64,000 nucleotides of DNA from Brevundimonas sp. NIBR10 (GTDB taxonomy: Bacteria > Pseudomonadota > Alphaproteobacteria > Caulobacterales > Caulobacteraceae). This document shows positions 50,638 through 58,469 of the stretch, in pieces (the stretch's first letter is position 1; each line of letters opens with the position of its first letter). Both the position numbers and the translations under genes were made by a program. The notes beneath the pieces are model-generated. The model did no database searches. It was not told the origin of the DNA and was given only the letters and a program-made list of their open reading frames with translations. The DNA is taken from positions 806,001 to 870,000 of the forward strand of contig NZ_CP115464.1 in the NCBI RefSeq assembly GCF_027912515.1, in the 5' to 3' direction.

Positions 50638-51612
50638 ATGGCCGACGACATCTTTCATCTGGGCCTGTTCGACCTCGACGGCCGCGCGACCCGCGTGCTG
50701 GTCCTGGACGAGCGTCTGCTTGATCTGGACCAGGCCGCCGGCCGGGCGGGGCATGCCATGGCGCCCGGCGGGATTGTCCCCCTCCTTGAGGACTGGGATC
50801 GCGCCTTCGAAACCCTGACCGCCGTGGCCGCTCATGCCCGGGCCTGCGGGGTTGAGGCGCACGGCAGGCCGCTGGACGCAGGGCGGCCCTTGCCGCCCCT
50901 CGGGCAGGGCGGCAAGCAGCTCTGCGCCGCCGCCAACTACCGCGACCACGTCGCGGGCATGCGCAAGACCTTCACACCCCCCCTGTCGGACGTCGAGGCC
51001 GCCAAACCGCTGCCGGCGCTGCGCCCCTATATGTTCGGGCGTCTGAACTCGCCGACGGGCGCCCACGACGACATCGCGCTTCCGGCGGGCATCGCCCGGA
51101 CAGACTGGGAGGCGGAACTGATGGTGGTGATCGGTCGAGCCGGCCGCAACATTCCCCGGGCCCGGGCTGCCGACCACATCGCCGGCTATATGACCTTCAA
51201 CGACATCTCGTGCCGGGATCTGACCTGGCGCGACGACCGGCCGACGATCCGGTCCGACTGGCTTGCCGGCAAAAGCTTCGACACCTTCTCGCCGACCGGA
51301 CCCTGGTTCACGCCCGCCGCCTTTGTGCCCGACCATGCCGATGTGTCGATCCGTCTGTGGGTCAACGGCGAGCTCAAACAGGACGGCAACAGCCGCGACA
51401 TGATTTTCGGCATCGAGGAACAGCTCGAATACGCCTCGCGGCTCATGACGCTTCGACCGGGCGACACCGTTGCGACGGGCACGCCGGCCGGGACCGGGCA
51501 GGAGCGCCTGGAGTTCCTCAAGACCGGGGACCTCGTCGAGACCGAGGTCCAGTACTGCGGTCGTCAGCGCAACAGGGTCGTCGCGGGCCCTGCCGGATAC
51601 GTCCGCGGATGA
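50638..51612 (+). CDS. Fumarylacetoacetate hydrolase (FAA)-family protein
   Basis: A 324-aa FAH-superfamily protein distinct from the full-length fumarylacetoacetase nearby. GKQLCAAANYRDHVAGM, the metal-binding WEAELMVVIG and GYMTFNDISCRD segments and GDTVATGTPAGTG are those of FAHD/5-carboxymethyl-2-hydroxymuconate and acylpyruvate hydrolases. The ATG at 50638 follows the VOC stop by 1 nt; longer upstream starts lie inside that gene. It probably hydrolyses or decarboxylates the VOC ring-fission product. The stop overlaps the cupin start. Confidence 0.88.
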   Translation: MADDIFHLGLFDLDGRATRVLVLDERLLDLDQAAGRAGHAMAPGGIVPLLEDWDRAFETLTAVAAHARACGVEAHGRPLDAGRPLPPLGQGGKQLCAAANYRDHVAGMRKTFTPPLSDVEAAKPLPALRPYMFGRLNSPTGAHDDIALPAGIARTDWEAELMVVIGRAGRNIPRARAADHIAGYMTFNDISCRDLTWRDDRPTIRSDWLAGKSFDTFSPTGPWFTPAAFVPDHADVSIRLWVNGELKQDGNSRDMIFGIEEQLEYASRLMTLRPGDTVATGTPAGTGQERLEFLKTGDLVETEVQYCGRQRNRVVAGPAGYVRG

Positions 51613-52160
51613 CCGGCCCGGTCCTGCCTGCGCCGCTCAGGCCCATTCGACGCGTCGTCACGGGACACGACCCGGCTGGCCGTTCCGTGATCGTCGAGGA
51701 CGGGCCGTCGCCGGTCGTGCGGACGGTGGAGGGGCGTCCGGGTTTCGTGAACACCAATGTCTGGCGAACCGTGGGCGGGCCCACCGAGATCGCGGCCCCC
51801 GACAGTATCGTCGACCATGAGGGCGTCATGCCGCCGGCCGGCGGCACGGTGTTGCGCATCATCGATTATCCGCCCCGACCGCGGGATCCGGAGGAGCGGC
51901 GCCGGCAGGCGTCGGCCTCGCTGAACGCCCTGTTCGCTGACGCCGCCCATGCGAGCGGGCACGCCAAGCCCGGCATGCATGTGACCCGTTCGGTCGACTA
52001 CGCCATCGTGATCTCGGGCGTCGTCACCGCCATCCTGGAGGACGGCGAGACGGACCTTCATCCCGGCGACGTCCTGATCCAGCGGGGGACCAACCATGGC
52101 TGGGAGAACCGGACGGACGCCATGGCCCGGATCGCCTTCATCCTGGTCGATGGGCGCTGA
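51609..52160 (+). CDS. Cupin-domain protein
   Basis: A 183-aa single-domain cupin. The C-terminal half contains SVDYAIVISGVVTAILEDGETDLHPGDVLIQRGTNHGW-type cupin motifs 1 and 2; the usual first HxH is reduced, with His at LHPGDV and NHGW left as candidate ligands. ATG 51609 overlaps the FAA stop. It is too short for gentisate or homogentisate dioxygenase. Small cupins of this kind often accompany FAA and amidohydrolase genes in aromatic operons, possibly as isomerases or sensors; the activity here is unknown. Confidence 0.75.
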   Translation: MTGPVLPAPLRPIRRVVTGHDPAGRSVIVEDGPSPVVRTVEGRPGFVNTNVWRTVGGPTEIAAPDSIVDHEGVMPPAGGTVLRIIDYPPRPRDPEERRRQASASLNALFADAAHASGHAKPGMHVTRSVDYAIVISGVVTAILEDGETDLHPGDVLIQRGTNHGWENRTDAMARIAFILVDGR

Positions 52161-53244
52161 GGTGGAGGCGGTCGCCCTGCATCGGTGTGGGTCGCATCCC
52201 GAGCCCGTGTCCAGACCGCGTGTGGCGCGAACCCGAAAGGGCGGCCTGGCCGTCATCGATGTCCATTGCCATGTCCTAGATCCGCAGGCCGAGCGCCTGG
52301 CCGAAGGCCTGCCTGAACGCCCCGTCGCGGGCCCCACGCCGGGCACAGCGGCGGGATGGACAGCCGACTACAATCGCCGGCTGATCGAAACCGCCTACAG
52401 GCCGCGACTGACCGATCTGTCGGCCCGCCTGGCCGACATGGACGCCATGGGCGTGGACCTGCAGATCCTGAGCCCGTCTCCGACCCAGTACTACTACTGG
52501 GCCGGGCCGGAAGCGGCGGAGGCGCTCGTCCTTCGCCAGAACGAAGGCATCGCCGAGCTTTGCGCCCGGCATCCGGACCGTCTCGCCGGTCTGGCCACGG
52601 TCTCCCTGCAGCATCCGGAGCGCGCCGCGGCGCAGGCTCGCCACGCAATCCGCGAACTGGGGCTCAAGGGCGTGGAGATCTCTACCCTGGTAGGCGCAGA
52701 CCCTGTAGACGCTCCGCGCTTCGATCCCTTCTGGTCGGCGATGAACGATCTGGGCGCGCCCGTGCTGCTCCATCCCCTGGGAACGACCCTCGGGTCGCGC
52801 CTTGACGACCACTACCTCTCCAACATCATCGGCCAGCCCGCCGAGACGGCGGTGGCGCTGTCGCGACTGATCATGGGCGGTCATCTGGACCGGTTTGACG
52901 CGGTCAGGATCTGCGCCGTTCATGGCGGGGGCTATCTGCCGCTCTACGCCGGCCGCTCGGATCACGCCTGGTCGGTGCGGCCCGAAAGTTGCGGCTGCCT
53001 GCAACCGCCCAGCGCCTATCTGAAACGGCTCTGGTTCGACTCGCTCGTCTACGACCCGGCCCATCTGCGCCGCCTGATCGACGTCGTGGGGGCCGACAGG
53101 GTGGTCGTGGGCACCGACTATCCGTTCGACATGGGCGACTACGACCCTGTGGGGCTCATCAGGTCGGTCGAGGGTCTGTCGCCTGCGGAGCGCGACGCGA
53201 TTCTTTCCGGCAACGCCATCCGCCTGTTCGGGCTTGAGGCCTGA
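52150..53244 (+). CDS. Amidohydrolase 2 / ACMSD-family (decarboxylase-type) protein
   Basis: A TIM-barrel metalloenzyme, 364 aa from ATG 52150. The HxH metal motif is in VIDVHCHVLD, a third His in PVLLHPLG, His in CAVHGGGY, and the Asp in GTDYPFDMGD. This set is shared by ACMSD, gamma-resorcylate and 5-carboxyvanillate decarboxylases and some hydrolases. The start is unsure: ATG 52150 overlaps the cupin gene by 11 nt, and GTG codons at 52162 and around 52217-52229 would remove the atypical N-terminus before VIDVH. It may decarboxylate an aromatic or muconate-type intermediate. Confidence 0.82.
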   Translation: MGAEVEAVALHRCGSHPEPVSRPRVARTRKGGLAVIDVHCHVLDPQAERLAEGLPERPVAGPTPGTAAGWTADYNRRLIETAYRPRLTDLSARLADMDAMGVDLQILSPSPTQYYYWAGPEAAEALVLRQNEGIAELCARHPDRLAGLATVSLQHPERAAAQARHAIRELGLKGVEISTLVGADPVDAPRFDPFWSAMNDLGAPVLLHPLGTTLGSRLDDHYLSNIIGQPAETAVALSRLIMGGHLDRFDAVRICAVHGGGYLPLYAGRSDHAWSVRPESCGCLQPPSAYLKRLWFDSLVYDPAHLRRLIDVVGADRVVVGTDYPFDMGDYDPVGLIRSVEGLSPAERDAILSGNAIRLFGLEA

Positions 53245-53271
53245 CGAAGGGCCTTGCGCCGCGGCGAAAGC

Positions 53272-53301
53272 CCCTTTATTCCTGCTTGAAAGAATAAAGG
53301 G
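53272..53301. promoter_or_regulatory. Cluster-2 operator site E
   Basis: CCCTTTATTC and GAATAAAGGG are perfect 10-bp arms with a 10-nt spacer. The core TTCCTG-CTTG-AAAGAA (53279-53294) shares its centre and matches the operator family. TTGCGC-N16-TTATTC can be read as a promoter whose -10 overlaps the site. It lies 8 nt upstream of the FAD monooxygenase start. Confidence 0.7.
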
Positions 53302-53308
53302 TTGACGG

Positions 53309-54427
53309 ATGGGTTTGCGGGTTCTGGTCATTGGCGGCGGCATAGGCGGCCTGTCGGCGGCGATTGCGCTTGTGCGCGACGGTCATGCCGTTGACCTGAT
53401 CGAACGCAATGCGGATCTCGCCGCGCTCGGCGCCGGTCTCACCTTCAATGGCGCGACGGCCAAGGCCCTGGCCCAGGTCGGGGTGATCGACGCGGTGCTG
53501 GCGCGCGGGTGTTCCCACGGGACGTCGCGCGTATGCGACAAGAACGGCAAGGTTCTGGTCGAAAGCAGCGACGAGGAGGTCTACGGCGCGGGCGTGCCCG
53601 TCCTGGGCGGCATCCTCAGGCCGGTCCTGCATGAGATCCTCAAGACAGAAGCCGAGCGACAAGGGGTCAGGGCGCGCACCTCCACGACGGTGGAGGCCAT
53701 CGTCGAGAGCCCGGGCGGGGCGGAGATCACCTTTACGGACGGCTCCGCGCGAACCTATGATCTTGTCATCGGCGCGGACGGCCTGCTCTCGTCCACCCGC
53801 CGGATGGTGTTCCCGGATGCGCCCGGGCCGGTCTTTTCCGGCCAGGGCTGCTGGCGCGCCGTCGCCCCACGTCCCGCCTCGGTGACCACCAGCGAGCTCT
53901 ATTTCGGGACGCGTCACAAGGCGGGAATCAATCCGGTCTCGGCCGACGAAATGTACCTGTTCTGCCTGGTGTCCGCCCCGACCAACCCCTGGCATGAGGA
54001 GGCCGACTGGGTGGATCTGCTCAAGGGGGAGCTCGCCGAGTTTGGCGGCCATATCGGCGAGGTGCGCGACAACCTGGGAGCCGGTTCCCGGATCAACTAT
54101 CGCCCGCTTGAGACGATCGTCATGCCGCCGCCCTGGCACAAGGGCCGCGTCCTGCTGATCGGCGACGCCGCTCACGCCACGACGCCTCATGTGGGCTATG
54201 GCGCCGGCCTCGCGATCGAGGACGGGGTGGTGCTGGCCGAACTGCTGCGCGCAGGCGATCCCCTTCCCGAGGTCTTTGACGCCTTCATGACGCGTCGGTA
54301 CGAGCGCTGCGCCGCCGTCGTCGAAGGCTCCGTCGGACTGGGCCAGCTCGAAATCGACCAGGCGCCGGTGGCGGATCAGCGACGCTTGTCGCGCCAGATC
54401 TACGATCTCATTCGCGAGCCGGCCTGA
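53309..54427 (+). CDS. FAD-dependent aromatic monooxygenase
   Basis: A 372-aa class A flavoprotein monooxygenase. The N-terminal GGGIGGLSAA binds FAD, the DG motif is in VIGADGLLSSTRR, and GDAAHATTPHVGYGAGLAIEDG is the second FAD motif. It hydroxylates a phenolic or benzoate-type ring with NAD(P)H and O2. It differs from the aryl-CoA hydroxylase of the first cluster in the DATYGFG and SIGSGT-type motifs, so it probably acts on a free acid or phenol. The gene follows operator E directly and is 2 nt ahead of the aldehyde dehydrogenase gene. Confidence 0.88.
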   Translation: MGLRVLVIGGGIGGLSAAIALVRDGHAVDLIERNADLAALGAGLTFNGATAKALAQVGVIDAVLARGCSHGTSRVCDKNGKVLVESSDEEVYGAGVPVLGGILRPVLHEILKTEAERQGVRARTSTTVEAIVESPGGAEITFTDGSARTYDLVIGADGLLSSTRRMVFPDAPGPVFSGQGCWRAVAPRPASVTTSELYFGTRHKAGINPVSADEMYLFCLVSAPTNPWHEEADWVDLLKGELAEFGGHIGEVRDNLGAGSRINYRPLETIVMPPPWHKGRVLLIGDAAHATTPHVGYGAGLAIEDGVVLAELLRAGDPLPEVFDAFMTRRYERCAAVVEGSVGLGQLEIDQAPVADQRRLSRQIYDLIREPA

Positions 54428-54429
54428 AC

Positions 54430-55914
54430 ATGACGTCGTCTGACCTGTCGCCGCCCCGCCTGTCGGATCCCGGTCTTCTGTCTTCCCGGGCCCTGATCGG
54501 CGGGCGTTGGGCGGACGCCGGGAGCGGGGCCGTCTTCGACGTCGTCAACCCGGCGACGGGGGCGGTGATCGGCCGGGTCCCGGACATGGGCGTCGCCGAG
54601 ACCCGCGAAGCCATCGCGGCTGCGGCCGCCGCCTTTCCGGCCTGGCGGCGCCGCACCGCCCTTGAGCGCGGACGCATCCTTCGGCGGATGTCGGAGCTGA
54701 TGATCGCCAACGTAGAGGATCTCGCCCTGATCATGACCTGCGAGCAGGGCAAGCCGCTCGCGGAGAGTCGGGGAGAGATCGCCTATGCAGCGTCCTTTCT
54801 GGAATGGTTCGCCGAGGAGGGGCGCAGGGTTTATGGCGAGATCATCCCGCCCAACATCCCGGGGCGACGTATCCTGACGACCCGGGAGCCGATCGGCGTG
54901 TTCGCCGCGATCACGCCCTGGAACTTTCCCTCGGCCATGATCACCCGCAAGGCGGCCCCGGCCTGGGCTGCAGGCTGTACAGGGGTCATTCGCCCGGCCA
55001 ACCAGACACCGCTTTCGGCGCTCGCCCTCGGCGTGCTGGCCGAGCGTGCGGGTCTGCCGGCCGGCGTGTGCAATATCGTGACGGGTGATCCGGTTGCGAT
55101 CGGCGCCGAACTCACCGGCAGTGCAACGGTCCGCAAGGTCAGCTTCACCGGTTCCACCCGGGTCGGCGCTATCCTGCTTGCCCAGTGCGCGCCCACCATC
55201 AAGAAGACGAGCATGGAGCTCGGCGGCAACGCGCCGTTTATCGTCTTCGACGACGCCGATCTCGATCTGGCCGTTGAAGGCGCCATGGTCGCCAAATTCC
55301 GCAACGCCGGCCAGACCTGCGTCTGCGCCAACAGACTGCTGGTCCAGACCGGGGTTCACGACGCCTTCGTCGCGCGGCTGAAGGCCAGGGTCGAGGCCCT
55401 GGTCTGCGGCGACGGCCTGCAGGGCGGCGTCACCCAGGGCCCCCTGATTGACGCCGGAGCCGTTCACAAGGTCGCTAACTATGTTGAGGACGCGGTCTCG
55501 AAAGGCGCACGCTGCGTCGCGGGCGGGCGGCCTGTGCGTGAGGCCTGGTTCGAGCCGACCGTTCTCGTCGATACGCCGACCACGGCCTTGTGTTTCCGCG
55601 AGGAGATCTTCGGGCCTGTCGCGCCGATCTTCCGGTTCGAGACCGAAGAGGAGGCGATCGCCCTGGCGAACGACACCGAGTTCGGCCTGGCGAGCTATCT
55701 GTACACGTCCGATCTCGCTCGGGCCTTCCGGGTCGCCGAAGCCCTCGAATGCGGCATTGTCGGCGTCAACGAGGGCCTGATTTCCACCGAGGTCGCCCCG
55801 TTCGGTGGCGTGAAGTCCTCCGGCTTGGGGCGCGAAGGCTCCCGTCACGGGATCGAGGACTATCTGGAGATCAAATACATCGGCATCGGCGGGATCGGTC
55901 GACCGCTTGTCTGA
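54430..55914 (+). CDS. Aldehyde dehydrogenase (succinate-semialdehyde dehydrogenase-like)
   Basis: A 494-aa ALDH of the GabD type. The catalytic Asn is in TPWNFP, Glu in MELGGNAP, and Cys in AGQTCVCANR, whose second Cys two residues on is typical of GabD. The usual Lys in the KPAxQTP motif that contacts the adenosine ribose or phosphate is Arg here (VIRPANQTP), which may change NAD/NADP preference. It is coupled to the FAD monooxygenase and probably oxidises an aldehyde from side-chain or ring cleavage, such as a semialdehyde. Confidence 0.88.
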   Translation: MTSSDLSPPRLSDPGLLSSRALIGGRWADAGSGAVFDVVNPATGAVIGRVPDMGVAETREAIAAAAAAFPAWRRRTALERGRILRRMSELMIANVEDLALIMTCEQGKPLAESRGEIAYAASFLEWFAEEGRRVYGEIIPPNIPGRRILTTREPIGVFAAITPWNFPSAMITRKAAPAWAAGCTGVIRPANQTPLSALALGVLAERAGLPAGVCNIVTGDPVAIGAELTGSATVRKVSFTGSTRVGAILLAQCAPTIKKTSMELGGNAPFIVFDDADLDLAVEGAMVAKFRNAGQTCVCANRLLVQTGVHDAFVARLKARVEALVCGDGLQGGVTQGPLIDAGAVHKVANYVEDAVSKGARCVAGGRPVREAWFEPTVLVDTPTTALCFREEIFGPVAPIFRFETEEEAIALANDTEFGLASYLYTSDLARAFRVAEALECGIVGVNEGLISTEVAPFGGVKSSGLGREGSRHGIEDYLEIKYIGIGGIGRPLV

Positions 55915-55968
55915 TCCGGACGGCGCCGGCGGACCACCAAGAGCCTTCCCTGACTATCTGTGCCACCA

Positions 55969-56625
55969 TCAGTCGATCCAGTTAGCGATTTCCCTGTATG
56001 ATTTTGCGATCCGATGGGCGCCGGCGTCCGAAAGCTGCTCGGCGTGGCCCTCGCGGATGTGCCCTCCTGCGCACAGCCCGATCACCATCATTCCTGCCGC
56101 CACGCCTGCACGAACCCCAATCGGACTGTCCTCGACCACGACTGTACTTGCGGGGTCCGTGTCGAAGGCCTGAGCAGCATGGAGGAAAAGATCGGGGTGG
56201 GGTTTACCCCGAGTGACATGAACTGCCGCGCTAAAGATTGGACCCATTTGATCCGTCAATCCGAAGCGAGCCAGACCCAGTTCAATCCAATCAGGCGGGC
56301 TGGACGAAGCAATGCACCGAGGCTGCGCCAGTCCTTTGACAAAATCGAGCAGACCTTGGACGGGGGTCAGCATGTTCTCGGCTCGCTCATGGCATAGCCT
56401 GGTCCAATCAACGACGACGCTATCGGGACAAGATCGCCCGAGCTGCTCTTCTACCATTGGACGGCAATCCAGCCATCGCTTGCCCATGTAGCGGGCAATG
56501 GCTTGATCTGTGGTCGTGGGCAGGCCGATGCCGGTTAGAACCTCTGCCATTGCGGCGTTGTTTAGCAACTCGCTGTCGGCGATGACGCCATCGTAGTCGA
56601 AGATGATGAGTTCAGGACGTCGCAT
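55969..56625 (-). CDS. HAD-superfamily phosphatase (beta-phosphoglucomutase/GPP-like)
   Basis: A 218-aa HAD subfamily IA hydrolase. Motif I is FDYDGVIADSE with the nucleophile Asp and the +2 Asp, motif II is in ASSSPP, motif III is the Lys in RGKPHPD, and motif IV is VVEDSPIGV. A helical cap lies between motifs I and II. ATG 56625 starts the domain; the longer ORF has an unrelated leader. Base composition is visibly less G+C-rich than the neighbouring catabolic genes. The physiological phosphate ester is unknown. It does not belong to the catabolic operon (opposite strand). Confidence 0.88.
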   Translation of the reverse strand: MRRPELIIFDYDGVIADSELLNNAAMAEVLTGIGLPTTTDQAIARYMGKRWLDCRPMVEEQLGRSCPDSVVVDWTRLCHERAENMLTPVQGLLDFVKGLAQPRCIASSSPPDWIELGLARFGLTDQMGPIFSAAVHVTRGKPHPDLFLHAAQAFDTDPASTVVVEDSPIGVRAGVAAGMMVIGLCAGGHIREGHAEQLSDAGAHRIAKSYREIANWID

Positions 56626-56774
56626 GGCTGTTGATGCCAGATCAAAGGGGCCCTTGAAATGCCGCCCGTTCCCAATGGTCGCGGGGCACGCAGGTCTGCA
56701 TCCCGCCGATAGGGGGTCAGCCAACGGGTCTGATTTGGGGTTATTGGGGCTCAGCCTGCTCGATCAGGATCCTG

Positions 56775-57455
56775 TCATGCCCGTCTCGCGTGCCAGCCCC
56801 GAATGAGGATCGACTGGAAGAAGGGCACCGGTACGGCGAAGCCAGCATCACGCCAAAGCGCCTCGGTGTCCTCGGGCGGTAGTACCGTCAGGGCTCCACG
56901 CAGCCCCTCTTCCAGCCGGGCCAGCCCGTCGTCGGATACGCCCATCAGCGCCTGAATCTTTTTTCAGTCCTCAAGAGCCATCGGGAATGCGGCGTCGTTC
57001 AGATCCGTGCTGATTTCCGCGCTGAGGTAGCATCCCCCCGGTCTCAGATGGTCGTGTATGGCGCGATAGAATCCGGGACGTTCTTCTCGCTGGACGAAGT
57101 GGGCGACGAGCAGACTGACCACGCCATCGAAGGCCAGGTCTGGAGCAAGATCCTGGACATAGCCGTGCTGCAAGCGTGCGCGATTGGACAGCCCCGCGCG
57201 GTCCAGCCGGCGCCGGCAGACGTCGAGCATTTCCAGAGAGGGGTCGACGCCGACAAAAGACCAGTCTGGAAAGGCGTGGGCCAGCGACAGGATTTCGGCT
57301 CCCGTCCCCACGCCTACACAAAGGATCCTGGCGTCGGCCGGAAGCCCGGCGAGCACCAGTTGAGTGAGGAAATGCAGGTTGTCGGTGATGGGGGACAAAC
57401 GGCTGTTGCGCTCATCATACGCGGCGGCCATGTCCCGATTGAAGAAGTCGCTCAC
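56775..57455 (-). pseudogene. Class I SAM-dependent methyltransferase with an in-frame TGA
   Basis: The reading frame from GTG 57455 to TGA 56775 is 227 codons, but codon 164 (56964-56966) is TGA. Reading resumes in the same frame with convincing protein (KKIQALMGVSDDG, then LWRDAGFAVPVPFFQSI), so a TGG-to-TGA change is likely. The first part has the SAM motif I ILCVGVGTGAE and the acidic loop GVDPSLEML. The truncated 163-aa product keeps most of the Rossmann core. The GTG overlaps the stop of the flavoprotein gene. It could be a pseudogene, a sequencing error, or a shortened but active enzyme; the six-A run after the stop is a possible error spot. Confidence 0.7.
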
Positions 57456-58372
57456 GAGCGCAGTCCTCCAGTGGCCTTTGCCATCACCAGAGACCGGTGC
57501 GTCGCCACGCCCGCGGTCACGCCGGCCGCAGAGGCGAGGGTCGCGTTGAACATGGCCGTCGCAGCGTCCCCGGCGGCGAACACGCCCGGGACTGTCGTCT
57601 GCTGCATCGCATCCACCTGGATGTGCGCGCCGGTCACGCCGTCGACGAAGCCGCATCCGAGTTGCTCGGCCAGGGGACTGGCGACGCGCGTCTTCGGGGT
57701 CGTGAAGGCGACCTCGGTCGGAACGTCGCGCCCGTCGGCCAGACGCACGGCGGAAAGGCCGGCGCCGACGCCGAGCAACTCCACCACCGGGCTCCGCTCG
57801 ATCGCCACGCCCCGCGCGGCCAGCAAGGCCGCGTCTTCCGGCGTCGGTTCGAACACGCCCTGGGTGTAGAAGGTCGTCGGTCCCCAGTCCGGGAGGATGA
57901 TCGCCTGATGGACGGCGACCGGGACATTGGCGATGGCGGCGATCCGACGATCCTGCACTTCGTAACCGTGGCAGTAGGGGCAGTGAAGAACGCTGACGCC
58001 CCATCGCGCTTGCATCGATGACAGGGGCAGGGTGTCGATCACTCCCGTCGCGAGGATCAGCCGGGCGCCCGTGACCGCCGCTCCGTTCGTCAGGCGGAGT
58101 TCGAAACCACCGTCGACGGCGCAGGCGTCCAGAGCTTCGTGCCGGACGACATCGACCGTAGGGTAGGCCGCCAGCTGTTCGAAGCCGCGGCGCATGATCT
58201 CGGCCGGTGCGACTCCGTCCTGACCGAGGAAGCCGTGGGATGTTGCGGCGAACCGGTTCCGGAGGCGGCCTGCGTCTATGAGCAGCAAGCGTCGACGCGC
58301 GCGCGCCAGCTGCATTGCCGCCGACAGGCCAGCGAACCCGCCGCCTACAACCACAACCTCATAATCGGACAT
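57452..58372 (-). CDS. Thioredoxin-reductase-like FAD oxidoreductase
   Basis: A 306-aa flavoprotein. The FAD motif is VVVGGGFAGLSAA, the redox-active pair is Cys131-Pro-Tyr-Cys134 (HCPYCHGYE), and the C-terminal FAD motif is GVFAAGDAA. The NAD(P) motif is poorly conserved, as in the TrxR-like family that uses unusual partners. It is divergent from an Rrf2 regulator and coupled by GTGA to a methyltransferase. This Rrf2-flavoprotein-methyltransferase set is a recurring bacterial cassette. A dithiol-disulfide or small-molecule oxidoreductase role under redox or electrophile stress is inferred. Confidence 0.88.
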   Translation of the reverse strand: MSDYEVVVVGGGFAGLSAAMQLARARRRLLLIDAGRLRNRFAATSHGFLGQDGVAPAEIMRRGFEQLAAYPTVDVVRHEALDACAVDGGFELRLTNGAAVTGARLILATGVIDTLPLSSMQARWGVSVLHCPYCHGYEVQDRRIAAIANVPVAVHQAIILPDWGPTTFYTQGVFEPTPEDAALLAARGVAIERSPVVELLGVGAGLSAVRLADGRDVPTEVAFTTPKTRVASPLAEQLGCGFVDGVTGAHIQVDAMQQTTVPGVFAAGDAATAMFNATLASAAGVTAGVATHRSLVMAKATGGLRS

Positions 58373-58391
58373 CGATGGCTCTCGTAACTTT

Positions 58392-58409
58392 TATTGTTGC
58401 GAGACAATA
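58392..58409. promoter_or_regulatory. Palindrome in the Rrf2/flavoprotein divergent promoter
   Basis: TATTGT-TGCGAG-ACAATA has perfect 6-bp arms and lies 20 nt upstream of the flavoprotein start and 61 nt before the Rrf2 start. It is the likely Rrf2 operator. Confidence 0.6.
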
Positions 58410-58469
58410 GCTCCGCATGTCGCTTACGCAACTCTGTTTGTTTCCTGAAGCGAGCGCTATATCTCGAGG

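Noticed and set aside
51609..52160. Cupin considered as gentisate or homogentisate dioxygenase
   Set aside because: Only 183 aa with one cupin domain and an incomplete first HxH motif; those dioxygenases are roughly 340-440 aa with different motifs.
56964..58004. 346-aa ORF fusing an unknown N-terminus to the methyltransferase
   Set aside because: The N-terminal half is the out-of-frame shadow of the flavoprotein gene; the methyltransferase proper starts at GTG 57455.
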